DNA from: Streptomyces sp. CB02414 | GTDB taxonomy: Bacteria > Actinomycetota > Actinomycetes > Streptomycetales > Streptomycetaceae | DNA length: 64,000 nt | NCBI RefSeq assembly: GCF_001905385.1 | Contig: NZ_LIPF01000003.1 | Coordinates: 372,001-436,000 of the forward strand | Reading direction: 5' to 3' | Notes under the pieces: generated by a model | Told to the model about the DNA's origin: nothing | The model's input: the letters and a program-made list of their open reading frames with translations, nothing else | Databases searched by the model: none | In this document: positions 1-9,199 of the stretch, piece by piece | Position numbering within the stretch: the stretch's first letter is position 1 | Layout: each line of letters starts with the position of its first letter | Translations under genes and position numbers: made by a program

Positions 1-1
1 A

Positions 2-379
2 CTGGCCACCGGGACGACCGGGCAGATCCCCGAAGTGCTGGGCCTGGTCTGTGCGCTGCTCGGCGTGACCTTCTCCATGGGCGCGGTCATCAGCGTCCGC
101 TGGCCCTACGCCTTCGAGCACGATTCGATCCTCACCGGCGTGCCCGGACAGGGCGGCACCTACCACCTGATGAACTTCGCCGCCTCGATCGCCGGCCCCC
201 TCGCCACCGCGCCCCTGGTGGCGGGCGCGGTCCTGCTGCACGGCACGGGCCACGCCTGGCTGCTGCTGCCCGCGGGGCTCGCCTACGGCCTGCTGGTGAC
301 CTCGGTCGTCCTGCGCCGCACGGGCGCCCGCCTGTTCCGCACCTACCCGGACGTCCTCAACGCCCTCCGCCTGGGCTGA
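2..379 (+). CDS. ABC-2 type membrane protein, C-terminal part (5' end outside window)
   Basis: The frame is open from the first bases of the window to a TGA at 377-379, so only the last ~125 residues are visible. They hold three hydrophobic segments separated by short charged loops and a short polar tail (TYPDVLNALRLG), as in the permease subunit of ABC-2 type exporters. An ABC exporter half-transporter starts 62 bp downstream on the same strand, which suits an export operon. The substrate cannot be told. The family call rests on this fragment alone and is moderate. Confidence 0.6.
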   Translation: MATGTTGQIPEVLGLVCALLGVTFSMGAVISVRWPYAFEHDSILTGVPGQGGTYHLMNFAASIAGPLATAPLVAGAVLLHGTGHAWLLLPAGLAYGLLVTSVVLRRTGARLFRTYPDVLNALRLG

Positions 380-441
380 CGCGGGCCCACCGCGTCCGAC
401 GACGACGTCCACCGCACTCGACGACAAGGACCCCACCCGCC

Positions 442-2235
442 GTGACGACCGCCGCCCACGACTCGTCCTTCCGACGGCTCCTCGGCCACGCCCGCCCGCA
501 CCGGGGCACGCTGGCCGTCGGCGCGGCGCTCACCACCGCGGGTGCCCTGACCGAACTCGCCCAGCCACTGGTGGCCAAGTCGGTCGTGGACGCCCTCGCC
601 GTCGGCGACAGCATGCTGCGGCCGGTCCTGCTGCTGGCCCTGCTGGTGCTCGGCGGGGCGATCGTCGGAGCCTTCGGCCGCTTCCTCATGGAACGCGCGG
701 CGGAGGGCGTCGTACTCACCGCGCGCCGCGGCCTCGTCGCCCGGCTGCTGCGGCTGCGCGTGGACAGCCTGGACCGGCAGCAGCCGGGTGACCTCATCTC
801 CCGGGTCACCGCCGACACCACCCTGCTGCGCTCGGCCGCCACCAGCCATCTGGTGGAGGTCGGGGTCGGCGCCGTCTCCCTGGCCGGCATGCTCGTCCTG
901 ATGGCACGGCTCGACCTGGTGCTCTTCCTGGTGGTCCTCGGCGTGGTCGTACTGATCGGCTGCTGCTCCCTGCTGGTGATGCCGAGGATCGGCCGGGCCG
1001 GCCGCCAGACCCAGGAGGCTCTCGGTGAACTCGGTGCCGGCCTCGAACGGGTCCTGGGCGCCTTCCGCACGGTCAAGGCCGCCGGCGCCGAGGACCACGA
1101 GGCGGCGGCGCTGAACGACGCCGCCGAACGGGCCTGGCGGCGCGGGGTGCTCGCGGCCCGCTGGGGCGCCGTCGCCGGTGTCGCCGGGGGCCTCGCGATC
1201 CAGCTGTCGTTCCTGTCGGTGCTCGGCGTGGGCGGCAGCCGCGTCGCCGACGGCACCCTGCCGGTCTCCTCACTGATCGCCTTCCTGCTCTACCTCTTCT
1301 ACCTGGCGGCGCCGATCCACCAGCTGGTCTCCGGCATCACCGGCCTGCAGATCGGCATGGCCGCCGTACGCCGCATGGGCGAACTGGAGGACATGCCCCA
1401 GGAACCCACCGGTGCCGCGTCGCCCCGGGGCCGGGCCGGAACCGACGGCGGCACGCGAAGCGACGGTGCCGCCGTACGCTTCCGCGACGTCGCCTTCCGG
1501 TACGACGAGACGGGCCCCGCCGTCCTGGACGGCCTCTCCTTCGACGTGCCGTCCAACGGCCTGACGGCCGTGGTCGGCCCCTCGGGCGTCGGCAAGAGCA
1601 CCCTGTTCGCCCTGCTGGAACGGTTCTACGAGGCGGACGCGGGCAGCATCGAGGTCGACGGCCGGGACGTCCGCGACTGGCCACTGCCCGAACTGCGGCG
1701 CACCATCGGGCTGGTGGAACAGGACGCCCCGGTGCTCGCCGGCACGCTCCGGGACAACCTGCTCCTCGCCGCGTCCGACGCCACCGAGGAGGAGATCGGG
1801 AACGCCGTCCGCCTGGCCCGCCTGACCGCCTTGGTGGACCGGCTGCCGAACGGCCTCGACACCCCCGTCGGGCACCGGGGCACCACCCTGTCCGGCGGAC
1901 AGCGCCAGCGCGTCGCCATCGCCCGCGCGCTGCTGCGCCGTCCCCGCCTGCTCCTGCTCGACGAGGCGACCAGCCAGCTCGACGCCCTCAGCGAACTCGA
2001 ACTCCGTGACGCCGTCGCCGACATCTCCCGTACGACCACGGTGCTGGTGGTGGCCCACCGGCTGTCCACCGTCGTCGGGGCGCGCCAGATCCTGGTCCTC
2101 GAACAGGGCAGGGTACGGGCGTCGGGCACTCACGAGGACCTGGCCCGCACCGACGACCTGTACCGGGCCCTGTCCTCGACCCAGATGCTCGGCCCCGACG
2201 CGCACCACCGTGCCCCCGCTGGTCGTTCCGTGTAG
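442..2235 (+). CDS. ABC transporter, fused permease/ATPase (type IV exporter)
   Basis: A 597-residue half-transporter expected to work as a homodimer, exporting a lipid, drug or peptide across the cytoplasmic membrane. Residues 1-310 form the six-helix exporter domain, with the typical LISRVTADTTLLRSA coupling region. Residues ~345-580 are the nucleotide-binding domain: Walker A GPSGVGKST (from about 379), signature LSGGQRQR (from 483), Walker B LLLLDEAT and the switch histidine in VAHRLST. All catalytic motifs are intact. The start is GTG at 442. It follows the ABC-2 type gene on the same strand. It resembles exporters found with peptide antibiotics, but no biosynthetic gene is seen here. 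Confidence 0.9.
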   Translation: MTTAAHDSSFRRLLGHARPHRGTLAVGAALTTAGALTELAQPLVAKSVVDALAVGDSMLRPVLLLALLVLGGAIVGAFGRFLMERAAEGVVLTARRGLVARLLRLRVDSLDRQQPGDLISRVTADTTLLRSAATSHLVEVGVGAVSLAGMLVLMARLDLVLFLVVLGVVVLIGCCSLLVMPRIGRAGRQTQEALGELGAGLERVLGAFRTVKAAGAEDHEAAALNDAAERAWRRGVLAARWGAVAGVAGGLAIQLSFLSVLGVGGSRVADGTLPVSSLIAFLLYLFYLAAPIHQLVSGITGLQIGMAAVRRMGELEDMPQEPTGAASPRGRAGTDGGTRSDGAAVRFRDVAFRYDETGPAVLDGLSFDVPSNGLTAVVGPSGVGKSTLFALLERFYEADAGSIEVDGRDVRDWPLPELRRTIGLVEQDAPVLAGTLRDNLLLAASDATEEEIGNAVRLARLTALVDRLPNGLDTPVGHRGTTLSGGQRQRVAIARALLRRPRLLLLDEATSQLDALSELELRDAVADISRTTTVLVVAHRLSTVVGARQILVLEQGRVRASGTHEDLARTDDLYRALSSTQMLGPDAHHRAPAGRSV

Positions 2236-2331
2236 TCGAGGAGCCGGACCGGGGCGGGGCGCATCAGCCCGGGCCCGCGACGCGAAGTGTCGGAGCCCCG
2301 GCCGGCCCGGCGGGACCCGGTCCGGCGAGTC

Positions 2332-3708
2332 TCAGTCCGAGACGACGTCGACCACGACCGAGCCGTAGGCGTAGGCGTGCCGCGCGTCGCCGTAGTACTG
2401 GACGGTGTACTGGACCTGGCCCTTGGCCCTCGGCCGGTCGGTGTAGCTGAACGTGCCGTCCGCGGCGACGTTCGCGGAGCCGATGAGCGTGCCCTCACCC
2501 GCCATGGGGTCGTCGATCCGCCAGATGTCGACGGTGTTGCCGGCGCCGAAGCCCACGGGGGCCTCGAGCCTTCCGGTCAGGGTGAGGTCCTGGTTGCGCG
2601 GCGACGAGGCCGGTGCCTGCACCGTGACGGTGGTGGGGACCCGCGGGTGGTCCAGGACGTGCAGCGTGAGAGACGAGGTGCCGCTGGTCTCGGTGACCGC
2701 GAAGATCCGGCTGCCGTCCGGGGCCCAGGCCAGACCGCCGGGTACGAGGGTGGTGTCGGCGTAGTCGGAGGGCGCCGGGAAGTCCCAGGCCGCGTAGGAC
2801 GCCGGGGCGTCCGGCGCGAACAGCTGCACGTCGGACCCGTGCGGCTGGTTGAGGCCCGCGGCCACGGTGCCGGCGGGGTCGACGGCCACCGAGTTGGGGG
2901 ACCAGCTGGTGCCGAGGACGCCGTCGTCCGCCAGGTCGGCGGTGCGCAGCACCTGGTGGTAGGGGGCTCCGGCGCAGGCGATGACGACCTGCCGGGCGTC
3001 CGGGGTCAGGGCGAGGTCCTGCAGGCTCGAGCATCCGTCCGGTCCCGGATCGACGCGCCTCGCCCGGGCGTCGGCCCGGCCGGCGCCCACGTCGTACACC
3101 GCGACGGCGGCCGTGTTGCCGTCCGACTCGGCCGCCACGAGGGTGTCCGGTGCCTGCGGGGTGGTGGTCAGGTGGGGCGAGCTGCGGAACGTGTCGAGGC
3201 CCTGGTCCCGGGTGACGACCGGCTGCGCACCGCTCAGGTCCAGGGAGCCGAGGGCGCTGCTCCAGGTGTCGAGGCTGTAGCCGAACCAGATCCGGCCTCC
3301 GGCCAGCGCGAGGGAGGTCGGACCGGCGTAGGCGCCCGCGCCGGTGCCCGTGTCGTACCGGGCGGTCTCCTGCAGGGTGACGGTGTCGATCGCGGCGATG
3401 GCGCCGGCGTCGCGGAGCGCCACGTACAGCGTGCTGGAGTCGGCGGACAGCGCGAATCCCCAGGCTCCGTCGGCACCGCTGATCTGCTTCACGACCCGGC
3501 CCGCGTAGTCCGTCACCACGACGCTGTCACCGAACGGGTCACTGAGGAAGACCTGCTGGTGAGCGGCGTCGACGGCGATGTCCCGGTACGAGCCGATCGG
3601 CAGGGTGTTACTGGTGTCCGCGGCGGCCGGGGTCGTTCCGAGGCCGAGGAGGGAGAGGCTCAGGGCAGCGGAGAGCGCCGCGCCGCGTACGAACTGTCTT
3701 ATGTGCAC
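2332..3708 (-). CDS. Secreted beta-propeller protein with C-terminal Ig-like domain
   Basis: A 458-residue exported protein. I place the start at GTG 3708 because GAAGGAAG lies just upstream and a clean signal peptide follows (VHIRQFVRG, hydrophobic core, TPAAAD cleavage region); the open frame runs further up to 3861 but is unlike coding sequence. Residues ~35-340 contain repeated blade-like units (DIAVDAAHQQVFLSD, ALSADSSTLYVALRD, DLALTPDARQVVIAC, GLAWAPDGSRIFAVT) as in YVTN/lactonase-like propellers. The last ~100 residues look like a bacterial Ig-like repeat. It probably acts outside the cell as a scaffold or binding protein. No catalytic residues are recognised. It ends convergently with the ABC exporter. 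Confidence 0.75.
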   Translation of the reverse strand: MHIRQFVRGAALSAALSLSLLGLGTTPAAADTSNTLPIGSYRDIAVDAAHQQVFLSDPFGDSVVVTDYAGRVVKQISGADGAWGFALSADSSTLYVALRDAGAIAAIDTVTLQETARYDTGTGAGAYAGPTSLALAGGRIWFGYSLDTWSSALGSLDLSGAQPVVTRDQGLDTFRSSPHLTTTPQAPDTLVAAESDGNTAAVAVYDVGAGRADARARRVDPGPDGCSSLQDLALTPDARQVVIACAGAPYHQVLRTADLADDGVLGTSWSPNSVAVDPAGTVAAGLNQPHGSDVQLFAPDAPASYAAWDFPAPSDYADTTLVPGGLAWAPDGSRIFAVTETSGTSSLTLHVLDHPRVPTTVTVQAPASSPRNQDLTLTGRLEAPVGFGAGNTVDIWRIDDPMAGEGTLIGSANVAADGTFSYTDRPRAKGQVQYTVQYYGDARHAYAYGSVVVDVVSD

Positions 3709-3874
3709 GTGATCGTTCGCTTCCTTCGTCAAGGACGTCGTCCGGCGGTGAGCTCCGCCGGACGCGCGACGGGCACAACGGTCAGGCGCTGTGCCCGGCA
3801 CTGCCACCGTCGTGATCAACAGGCGGCACTTACCCAGCGCAGACGCCCACCCGGACGTCACCCGAAGGGCGCGA

Positions 3875-4708
3875 TCAGCGCAGTCCGGCGAAGAGATCGT
3901 TCTCCGGCAGGGGAGCGCCGGTGGCGTCCTGGACCCGTACGAAGGTCTCCATGCCCATCAACTCGCCGAACCTCTCCTTCCCCATCCTGAGGAAGAAGAT
4001 GTTCTCGCCCTGACTGGCGTGCGCGGCCAACGCGTCGAACTTCTGACCGCTGAACGCGGTGGTGTCCACCCACGTGGTGATCTCATCGTCGGGCAGGCCG
4101 ATCTCGGCCATCGCGGCGGCCTCGGCGGGGTCCGGCTCCGGCATGTCCGGATGGAACTCGCGCATGATCTCGCCGAACCGCTGCATCCCCGAGCGGGGCA
4201 TCGTGGTCCAGTACACCTTCGGAGTCAGTTCGGTCAGCTCCAGCGCCGCCATCGTGATGCGGTGGGCCTGGATGTGATCGGGGTGGCCGTAGAAGCCGTT
4301 CTCGTCGTAGGTGACGACCACATCGGGCCGGTAGTGCCGCATGAGTTCCGCGAGCCGGGCCGCGCCTTCCTCCACGGGGGTCTGCCAGAAGGACCCGGGT
4401 GCGTCGTTGCTCGGCCAGTCCATCATCCCGGAGTCGGCGTAGTCCAGCATCTCCAGGTCGCTGATCTTCAGGACGCCGCAGCTCGCTTCGAGTTCTTGAC
4501 GCCGCATCGAGGCGACCGCCGCCGGGTCGTGCCCGGGCTCGCCCGGCTTGACACCCCCCGGTCCGTCACCGCAACCGCCGTCGGTACACGTCACGAGAAC
4601 CGTGCGGATGCCTTCCGCCGCGTACCGGGCGAGGACACCTCCGGTTCCGGTGGCCTCGTCGTCGGGGTGGGCGTGTACCGCCATGAGCGTCAAGGGCCGG
4701 TCGGTCAT
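3875..4708 (-). CDS. PIG-L/LmbE family zinc deacetylase (MshB/Mca-like)
   Basis: A 277-residue protein with both signature motifs of the PIG-L fold: AVHAHPDDEATGTGG (metal ligands H14 and D17, catalytic D16) and FYGHPDHIQAHR (H145). The family removes acetyl or acyl groups from N-acetylglucosamine-type substrates or cleaves mycothiol conjugates. Length and motifs resemble the mycothiol enzymes MshB and Mca, but I cannot tell these from other PIG-L paralogues by eye. The ATG at 4708 follows a strong AGGAGGA ribosome site at 7-nt spacing, which rejects the longer frame starting at 4813. It is monocistronic and expected to be cytoplasmic. Confidence 0.85.
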   Translation of the reverse strand: MTDRPLTLMAVHAHPDDEATGTGGVLARYAAEGIRTVLVTCTDGGCGDGPGGVKPGEPGHDPAAVASMRRQELEASCGVLKISDLEMLDYADSGMMDWPSNDAPGSFWQTPVEEGAARLAELMRHYRPDVVVTYDENGFYGHPDHIQAHRITMAALELTELTPKVYWTTMPRSGMQRFGEIMREFHPDMPEPDPAEAAAMAEIGLPDDEITTWVDTTAFSGQKFDALAAHASQGENIFFLRMGKERFGELMGMETFVRVQDATGAPLPENDLFAGLR

Positions 4709-4995
4709 GGAACAGTCCTCCTGCAGAGATACGTCTTGGTCCAAGTGGAGCGGCGGGCGACCGCGAGGCCGCGGTCCCCCGCACGCGCGACGCCGGCGCC
4801 TCGATCGATGCAACAGCGCGGCCCGGCCGGGCTGTTCCCGGCTCCGGACCCACCAGTGGTATCTCTGTCACCTCGACCTCGGTGAGCGAGGTGTCTCGGC
4901 TGGACAGCCGCGAGCTTCTACAGCAACGCAGAAATGACGAAGATGGGCAGGCGGCGTCCGTGTCTCCCGCCCAACCGCGCCACGGGCCGCACCGC
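4709..4995. other. Intergenic region with an antitoxin-like relic
   Basis: No intact gene is seen between the PIG-L gene and the Spo0M-like gene. Positions 4846-4872 match 22 of 27 bases of the antitoxin gene at 12285-12311 and would encode GPTSGISVT in the same way; the similarity then stops. This looks like the truncated remains of an antitoxin of the same family, with no toxin partner nearby. Confidence 0.45.
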
Positions 4996-6006
4996 TCAGC
5001 CCTCGTCTTCCTCGTCACCCTCGAAGAAGTCCCCCACCTCGTCCACGACTTCCGCGGCGACCATGCCGCCTACGACGCCGACTGCCAGTCCGGCCGCGCC
5101 TGCCGCGACGGCCGTGCCCATGCCGGGCCGGGAACGGTGATGTTCCTCGTGGTGGTGGTCCTCGTGCCCATGGTGTCCGCTGTGCCCGTGGTCGGCGTAC
5201 GGGGCGCCGTGCCCGTACGCGGTCGGGTGGCCGTACGTCGTCCGGTGCTCGACGAGCCGCTGGATCCAGCCGTCCACGGAGGCGTTCCAGTCGCGGTCCT
5301 CGTGGTGGCCGACGGCGAAGCGCGTGAGTGCGTCGTGTCCCGGGGAGAAGAGGCCACCGCGCTTGTCCGCTTCCAGGACCACTTCCAGCCCGCCGGGGCC
5401 GGCCAGGAAGGTCAGCTCGATCTCGTTGACCTGGTGGGCGTACTGCGGGGCCGGGACGAGCTCGATCTCCTGGTAGAAGGGCAGCTGCTGTCCGGTGCCG
5501 CCGATGTGCCCGTACTCCAGGTCGGCGGACTTGAAGCCGAAGCCGAGCTGCCCGAGGGACTCCAGGATCGCTTCCTGGGTCGGCAGCGGGGTGACGGTGA
5601 GCTGGTCGAGGTCGCCCTTGTCCTTGGCACCGGCGACCGCCAGCTCGGTGCGCACCCCGAGCACGATGCCCAGAGGCTGTCCGTACAGCTCGGTGACCGG
5701 CGTCTCCCAGGGCAGCGTGACGCTGAAGGGCACGCTGTGCGGTTCCTCCGCGCCGAGCCGGAAGCCGCCGCCGACGGTGAACCGGCCGAAGACGACGACG
5801 CCCTCGCTCTCCCCCTCCGCGTGCTCGGCCTCGACGCGGGCCACCAGTTCGAGTGTGATGTGCTCGATGTCGAAGCCGGCCTGGCCGCCCTTGAGGTGCA
5901 CCTGTCCGGCGAGCGTGCCGCCCGGCAGGACGGGACCCGGGTCGAGGACCGTGTCGACCGTAGGGGCGCCCACGCCGAGTGAGCCGAGAAGTCGCTTGAA
6001 CACCAT
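4996..6006 (-). CDS. Spo0M-like (sporulation-control) protein
   Basis: A 336-residue protein of the Spo0M family, which has an arrestin-like beta-sandwich fold and affects sporulation or cell morphology in Bacillus and actinomycetes. It begins MVFKRLLGSLGVGAPTVDTVL and has the family pattern GGTLAGQVHLKGG followed by ELVARVEAE. After residue ~240 comes a His/Gly/Tyr-rich linker (GHHGHEDHHHEEHH), then a Gly/Ala/Val-rich helical stretch and an acidic tail; the His-rich stretch could bind metal. I chose ATG 6006 over GTG 6018 because AAGGAG sits about 11 nt before the ATG but touches the GTG. The small gene at 6100 lies upstream on the same strand. Confidence 0.8.
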   Translation of the reverse strand: MVFKRLLGSLGVGAPTVDTVLDPGPVLPGGTLAGQVHLKGGQAGFDIEHITLELVARVEAEHAEGESEGVVVFGRFTVGGGFRLGAEEPHSVPFSVTLPWETPVTELYGQPLGIVLGVRTELAVAGAKDKGDLDQLTVTPLPTQEAILESLGQLGFGFKSADLEYGHIGGTGQQLPFYQEIELVPAPQYAHQVNEIELTFLAGPGGLEVVLEADKRGGLFSPGHDALTRFAVGHHEDRDWNASVDGWIQRLVEHRTTYGHPTAYGHGAPYADHGHSGHHGHEDHHHEEHHRSRPGMGTAVAAGAAGLAVGVVGGMVAAEVVDEVGDFFEGDEEDEG

Positions 6007-6099
6007 GGTGGCGTCCACTCCTTAAGCGTGCGTGTTTCCGTGAGGGTGGTGCGAGTGGTGCCGCCCGCCGACGCGGCCGGCACCACCTCGGTCGGCCGG

Positions 6100-6318
6100 T
6101 TACTTGGCCGCGTCGAGGGCGGCGAGTGCCTGCGCCCAGCGGACATACTTCAGATCGGCGAGGTCGGCGACGGTCTTGACCCCGAACGCCTCCTGGAGCA
6201 GCTCACCGTCCCGGTCGGAGACACCCTTCAGCGCGGCCACCGGGGCAGCCATGACCTCCGGCAGGCTTTTGTCCGACCACGCCTTGTCCAGCACCTTGTC
6301 CAGATCGATCGAAGCCAT
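6100..6318 (-). CDS. Small helix-hairpin-helix-like protein, 72 aa
   Basis: A 72-residue protein beginning MASIDLDKVLDKAW. The core APVAALKGVSDRDGELLQEAFGVKTVADLADL resembles the tandem helix-hairpin-helix fold of small DNA-contacting or protein-contacting domains. ATG 6318 has GGGAG at 9-nt spacing; the ATG nine bases further up overlaps that site and is unlikely. A perfect inverted repeat and a TATGCT -10-like element lie 50-75 bp upstream, suggesting its own regulated promoter. It is followed by the Spo0M-like gene 93 bp downstream, so the two may be co-transcribed. The function is unknown. Confidence 0.6.
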   Translation of the reverse strand: MASIDLDKVLDKAWSDKSLPEVMAAPVAALKGVSDRDGELLQEAFGVKTVADLADLKYVRWAQALAALDAAK

Positions 6319-6365
6319 GTGCGTCATCTCCCAGCGTGCGTACGGTCCGGCCCTCGTGACGGCCT

Positions 6366-6387
6366 GCTTCTACAAACGTGTAGAAGC
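6366..6387. promoter_or_regulatory. Perfect inverted repeat in promoter of the small HhH gene
   Basis: GCTTCTACA, a 4-nt spacer, then TGTAGAAGC: nine-base arms with no mismatch. A TATGCT -10-like hexamer on the minus strand at 6389-6394 abuts the repeat, so a bound dimeric repressor would cover the transcription start. The core TACA...TGTA resembles BlaI/CopY or MarR-type operators, but the regulator is not identified. Confidence 0.5.
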
Positions 6388-6669
6388 ATAGAGTTGTCCC
6401 GGCGAGCTGGGAGCCCGCTCCGGGGGCCTTGACGGGAAAAGGCCGAAACACGCTCCCGAGCCGATCGGAAAAGGTCACGACAGTGGCTCCCGTTCGGCTG
6501 CTCGCTGGAGTGGGCCGTGCGGAGCGCCCGGTCAGAACCGTTCCGTGTCCGCGCACCAGGCAAGGAGTCACCACTTGTCCGCCAGATCGTCGACGGACCT
6601 CTCGGGGCACGGTCCCCGACCGCCTCGCCCAGCGTTTCCTGAGCGCGGAACGCCGTGGGGTGGTGTCGA

Positions 6670-8007
6670 ATGAGTGCCGTGGAAGCCTGGCTGGGCGTGC
6701 TGGCGGTGTTCGTGCTGACCGCGGGCACAGGCTATTTCGTCGCACAGGAGTTCGCCTATGTCTCCGCCGATCGGCTCGCCCTCGCACGCGAGGCCGAGGC
6801 CGGGGACCGGAAAGCCGGCCGGGCCTTGAAGGTGCTGGAGCGGTTGTCCTTCATGCTCTCCGGCGCGCAGCTCGGTATCACGGTGACGGGTCTGGTCGTC
6901 GGTTTCATCGCCGAGCCGTCCGTCTCCGCGTTGCTCCGGCCGGTCCTGGCCGGACTCGGCATCCCCGACGGCGCGGTCACCGGCATCTCCGTCGTGCTCG
7001 CCTTCGTCCTGGCCACGGTCGTGCAGATGGTGCTGGGCGAGCTGGCGCCGAAGAACCTCGCCATCGCCGTCCCGGAGCGGCTGGCGAAGTCGCTGGCGGG
7101 CTCCACGCTGGCCTACCTGAAGGTCGTCGGCCCGGTGGTCCGGATCTTCGACGGCGCCGCGAACAAGCTGCTGCGCAAGGCCGGCATCGAGCCGGTCGAG
7201 GAACTGCACCACGGCGCCACCCTGGAGGAACTGGGTCACCTGATCGGTGAGTCCCACGAGCAGGGACAGCTGCCGCGCGGCACCGCCGAGCTGATCGACC
7301 ACGCCCTGGAGTTCTCCGAGCGGACGCTGCGAGAGGTGATGGTGCCGCGCGTCGACGCGGTCTTCGTCCGCGAGGACGCCACCGCGGCCGAGGCCATCGA
7401 CCTCATCGGCAAGCACGGTCACTCCAACTACCCGGTGCTCGGTGACCACCCGGACGACGTCTCGGCGGTGCTGGGCGTGCGGGAGCTGATGGGGTTGCCC
7501 GCCGGCCGGTTCGCCTCCGTCACGGCGGGTGCGGTGGCCCGGGAGCCGCTGCTGCTGCCGGACACCCTGCCGCTGCCGGATGCCGTGGAACGGATGCGGG
7601 AGCGGAACGACGAGTTCGCCGTCGTCCTCGACGAGCACGGTGGCGTGGCGGGCGTCGTCACCTACGAGGACGTCGCCGAGGAACTCGTGGGCGACATCGC
7701 CGACGAGTCGGACACGGTCACCGAGGTCGCGTCCGCGGACGGCGACGGGTGGCTGGTGGACGCCGGGCGCCGTCTGGACGAGGTGGCCGACGTCACCGGC
7801 ATCGAGCTGCCGGCGGACGAGGACTACGACACCGTGGCCGGCCTGATCGTCGACCGGCTCGGCCGCTTCCCGGCCATCGGCGACCGCCTCACGGTCGTAC
7901 TGCCCGGTGGCGGCGGTGTGGCGATCGACGTACGCGCCTTCGACCGGCACGTCCCGGAGCGCGTCCGGATCGAGCGGATGACCGAGACGGCGGAGGAGCA
8001 GGCATGA
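6670..8007 (+). CDS. CNNM/CorC-family transporter with CBS and CorC domains (hemolysin C family)
   Basis: A 445-residue membrane protein. Residues 1-195 are the DUF21/CNNM transmembrane domain (FVAQEFAYVSADR, GAQLGITVTGLVVG, VLGELAPKNLAIA), implicated in Mg2+ or other divalent cation transport. Residues ~205-340 are a CBS pair with the family signature LREVMVPRVDAVFV and VVLDEHGGVAGVVTYEDVAEELVGDI. The last ~90 residues are the CorC_HlyC domain. ATG 6670 is preferred to GTG 6655, which would only add GWCR. Its stop overlaps the next gene by 4 nt, so the two proteins are co-translated and may form a heteromer, as in other actinobacterial tandem pairs. Confidence 0.88.
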   Translation: MSAVEAWLGVLAVFVLTAGTGYFVAQEFAYVSADRLALAREAEAGDRKAGRALKVLERLSFMLSGAQLGITVTGLVVGFIAEPSVSALLRPVLAGLGIPDGAVTGISVVLAFVLATVVQMVLGELAPKNLAIAVPERLAKSLAGSTLAYLKVVGPVVRIFDGAANKLLRKAGIEPVEELHHGATLEELGHLIGESHEQGQLPRGTAELIDHALEFSERTLREVMVPRVDAVFVREDATAAEAIDLIGKHGHSNYPVLGDHPDDVSAVLGVRELMGLPAGRFASVTAGAVAREPLLLPDTLPLPDAVERMRERNDEFAVVLDEHGGVAGVVTYEDVAEELVGDIADESDTVTEVASADGDGWLVDAGRRLDEVADVTGIELPADEDYDTVAGLIVDRLGRFPAIGDRLTVVLPGGGGVAIDVRAFDRHVPERVRIERMTETAEEQA

Positions 8008-9023
8008 GTTTCCCGATGGCGCTCTTCGTCACCGTCCTCCTGCTCGTCGGCAGCGGGTTCTTCGTCGCGGCCGAGTTCGCGCTGGTCGCCGCGAAGCGGC
8101 ACCGCATGGAGAAGGCCGTCGCCGACGGGCAGCGCGGCGCCAAGGCGGCACTGGCCGGCATGCGCGAGCTGTCGCTGATGCTGGCCGGCGCTCAACTCGG
8201 CATCACCGTGTGCACCCTGGGTCTCGGCTCGGTGTCCAAGCCCGCGATCTCCCACGAACTGGACCCTCTGCTGCACAAGCTGGGTCTGCCCGCCGCGCTC
8301 AGTTACGGCGTGGCCTTCGCCGTGGCGATGATCGTGGTCGTGTTCCTGCACATGGTGCTCGGCGAGATGGCACCCAAGTCCTGGGCCATCGCCCATCCCG
8401 AGCGCTCCGCGATGCTCCTCTCTCCGCCCTTCAGGGGCGTGGTGAAGGCCGTGCGCCCGTTGATCTGGGTCCTCAACAGGGTGAGCAACGGCCTGGTTCG
8501 GCTGTGCCGCGTCAAGCCGCGCGACGAGCTGGCCTCGGTCCACAACCGGGAGCAGCTCACCCATCTGGTGGAGGAGTCCGAGCGGCTCGGACTGATCAGC
8601 GAGACCGACTCCGACCTGCTGACCCGCTCGCTGACCGAACCGGAGACCCCGGTGCGCGACCTGCGGATCCCGGCTGCCGACATCACGGCGGTCGACGCCG
8701 ACGCCGATGCGGAACAGATCCTGACGCTCGCCGCCCGCAGCGACCGCACCCGTCTCCTGGTACGCGAGGGAGACTCCGTCCTCGGCTCGGTGCACGTCCG
8801 CGACGTCCTGGTAGCCCGCGCCCGGAGCCGGGCCATCAGCGCCCGCGCCCTGGCACGCCCCGCGCCCGTGCTGACCGAGGACACCACGGTCGCCGACGCG
8901 ATCGAGCTGCTGCGCCGCCGGCGGGCCTCACTCGCCGTTCTCCGCGACGGCGCCGACAGGCTCACCGGCATCGTGAGCCTGGACGACCTGCTGGCCCGCT
9001 ACCTCCAGCCCCAGGCGCCGTAG
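8004..9023 (+). CDS. CNNM/CorC-family transporter, short partner
   Basis: 339 residues, paralogous to the preceding gene. It has the DUF21/CNNM domain (FVAAEFALVAAKRHRMEKA, LAGAQLGITVCTLGLG, MVLGEMAPKSWAIAHPERS) and a CBS pair, ending soon after LTGIVSLDDLLARYLQP. It lacks the C-terminal CorC_HlyC domain of its neighbour. The ATG overlaps the upstream TGA and follows GGAGGAGCAGG, showing translational coupling. The pair architecture (long plus short) is common in actinobacteria and argues for a heteromeric cation transporter. The cation is not predictable. Confidence 0.87.
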   Translation: MSFPMALFVTVLLLVGSGFFVAAEFALVAAKRHRMEKAVADGQRGAKAALAGMRELSLMLAGAQLGITVCTLGLGSVSKPAISHELDPLLHKLGLPAALSYGVAFAVAMIVVVFLHMVLGEMAPKSWAIAHPERSAMLLSPPFRGVVKAVRPLIWVLNRVSNGLVRLCRVKPRDELASVHNREQLTHLVEESERLGLISETDSDLLTRSLTEPETPVRDLRIPAADITAVDADADAEQILTLAARSDRTRLLVREGDSVLGSVHVRDVLVARARSRAISARALARPAPVLTEDTTVADAIELLRRRRASLAVLRDGADRLTGIVSLDDLLARYLQPQAP

Positions 9024-9199
9024 ACGCTCAGCCCTCCGCCGAGCGCCCCGGCCTTCCGGGGCGCTCCGACGACGGCCCGCCCGAGGAGTACTCGTCCGCA
9101 CGGCAAGCGTCGAGTGCGCGTCGTGTGGAGAGTGCGCTCAGTGGTACGAGCCAGTCGGGTCGACCGCTCACCGCTACCGCGCACTCGGGAAAGGCGTCC

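Noticed and set aside
2332..3861. Longer form of the beta-propeller protein starting at 3861
   Set aside because: The extra 51 residues look non-coding and would bury the signal peptide; GTG 3708 has a ribosome site.
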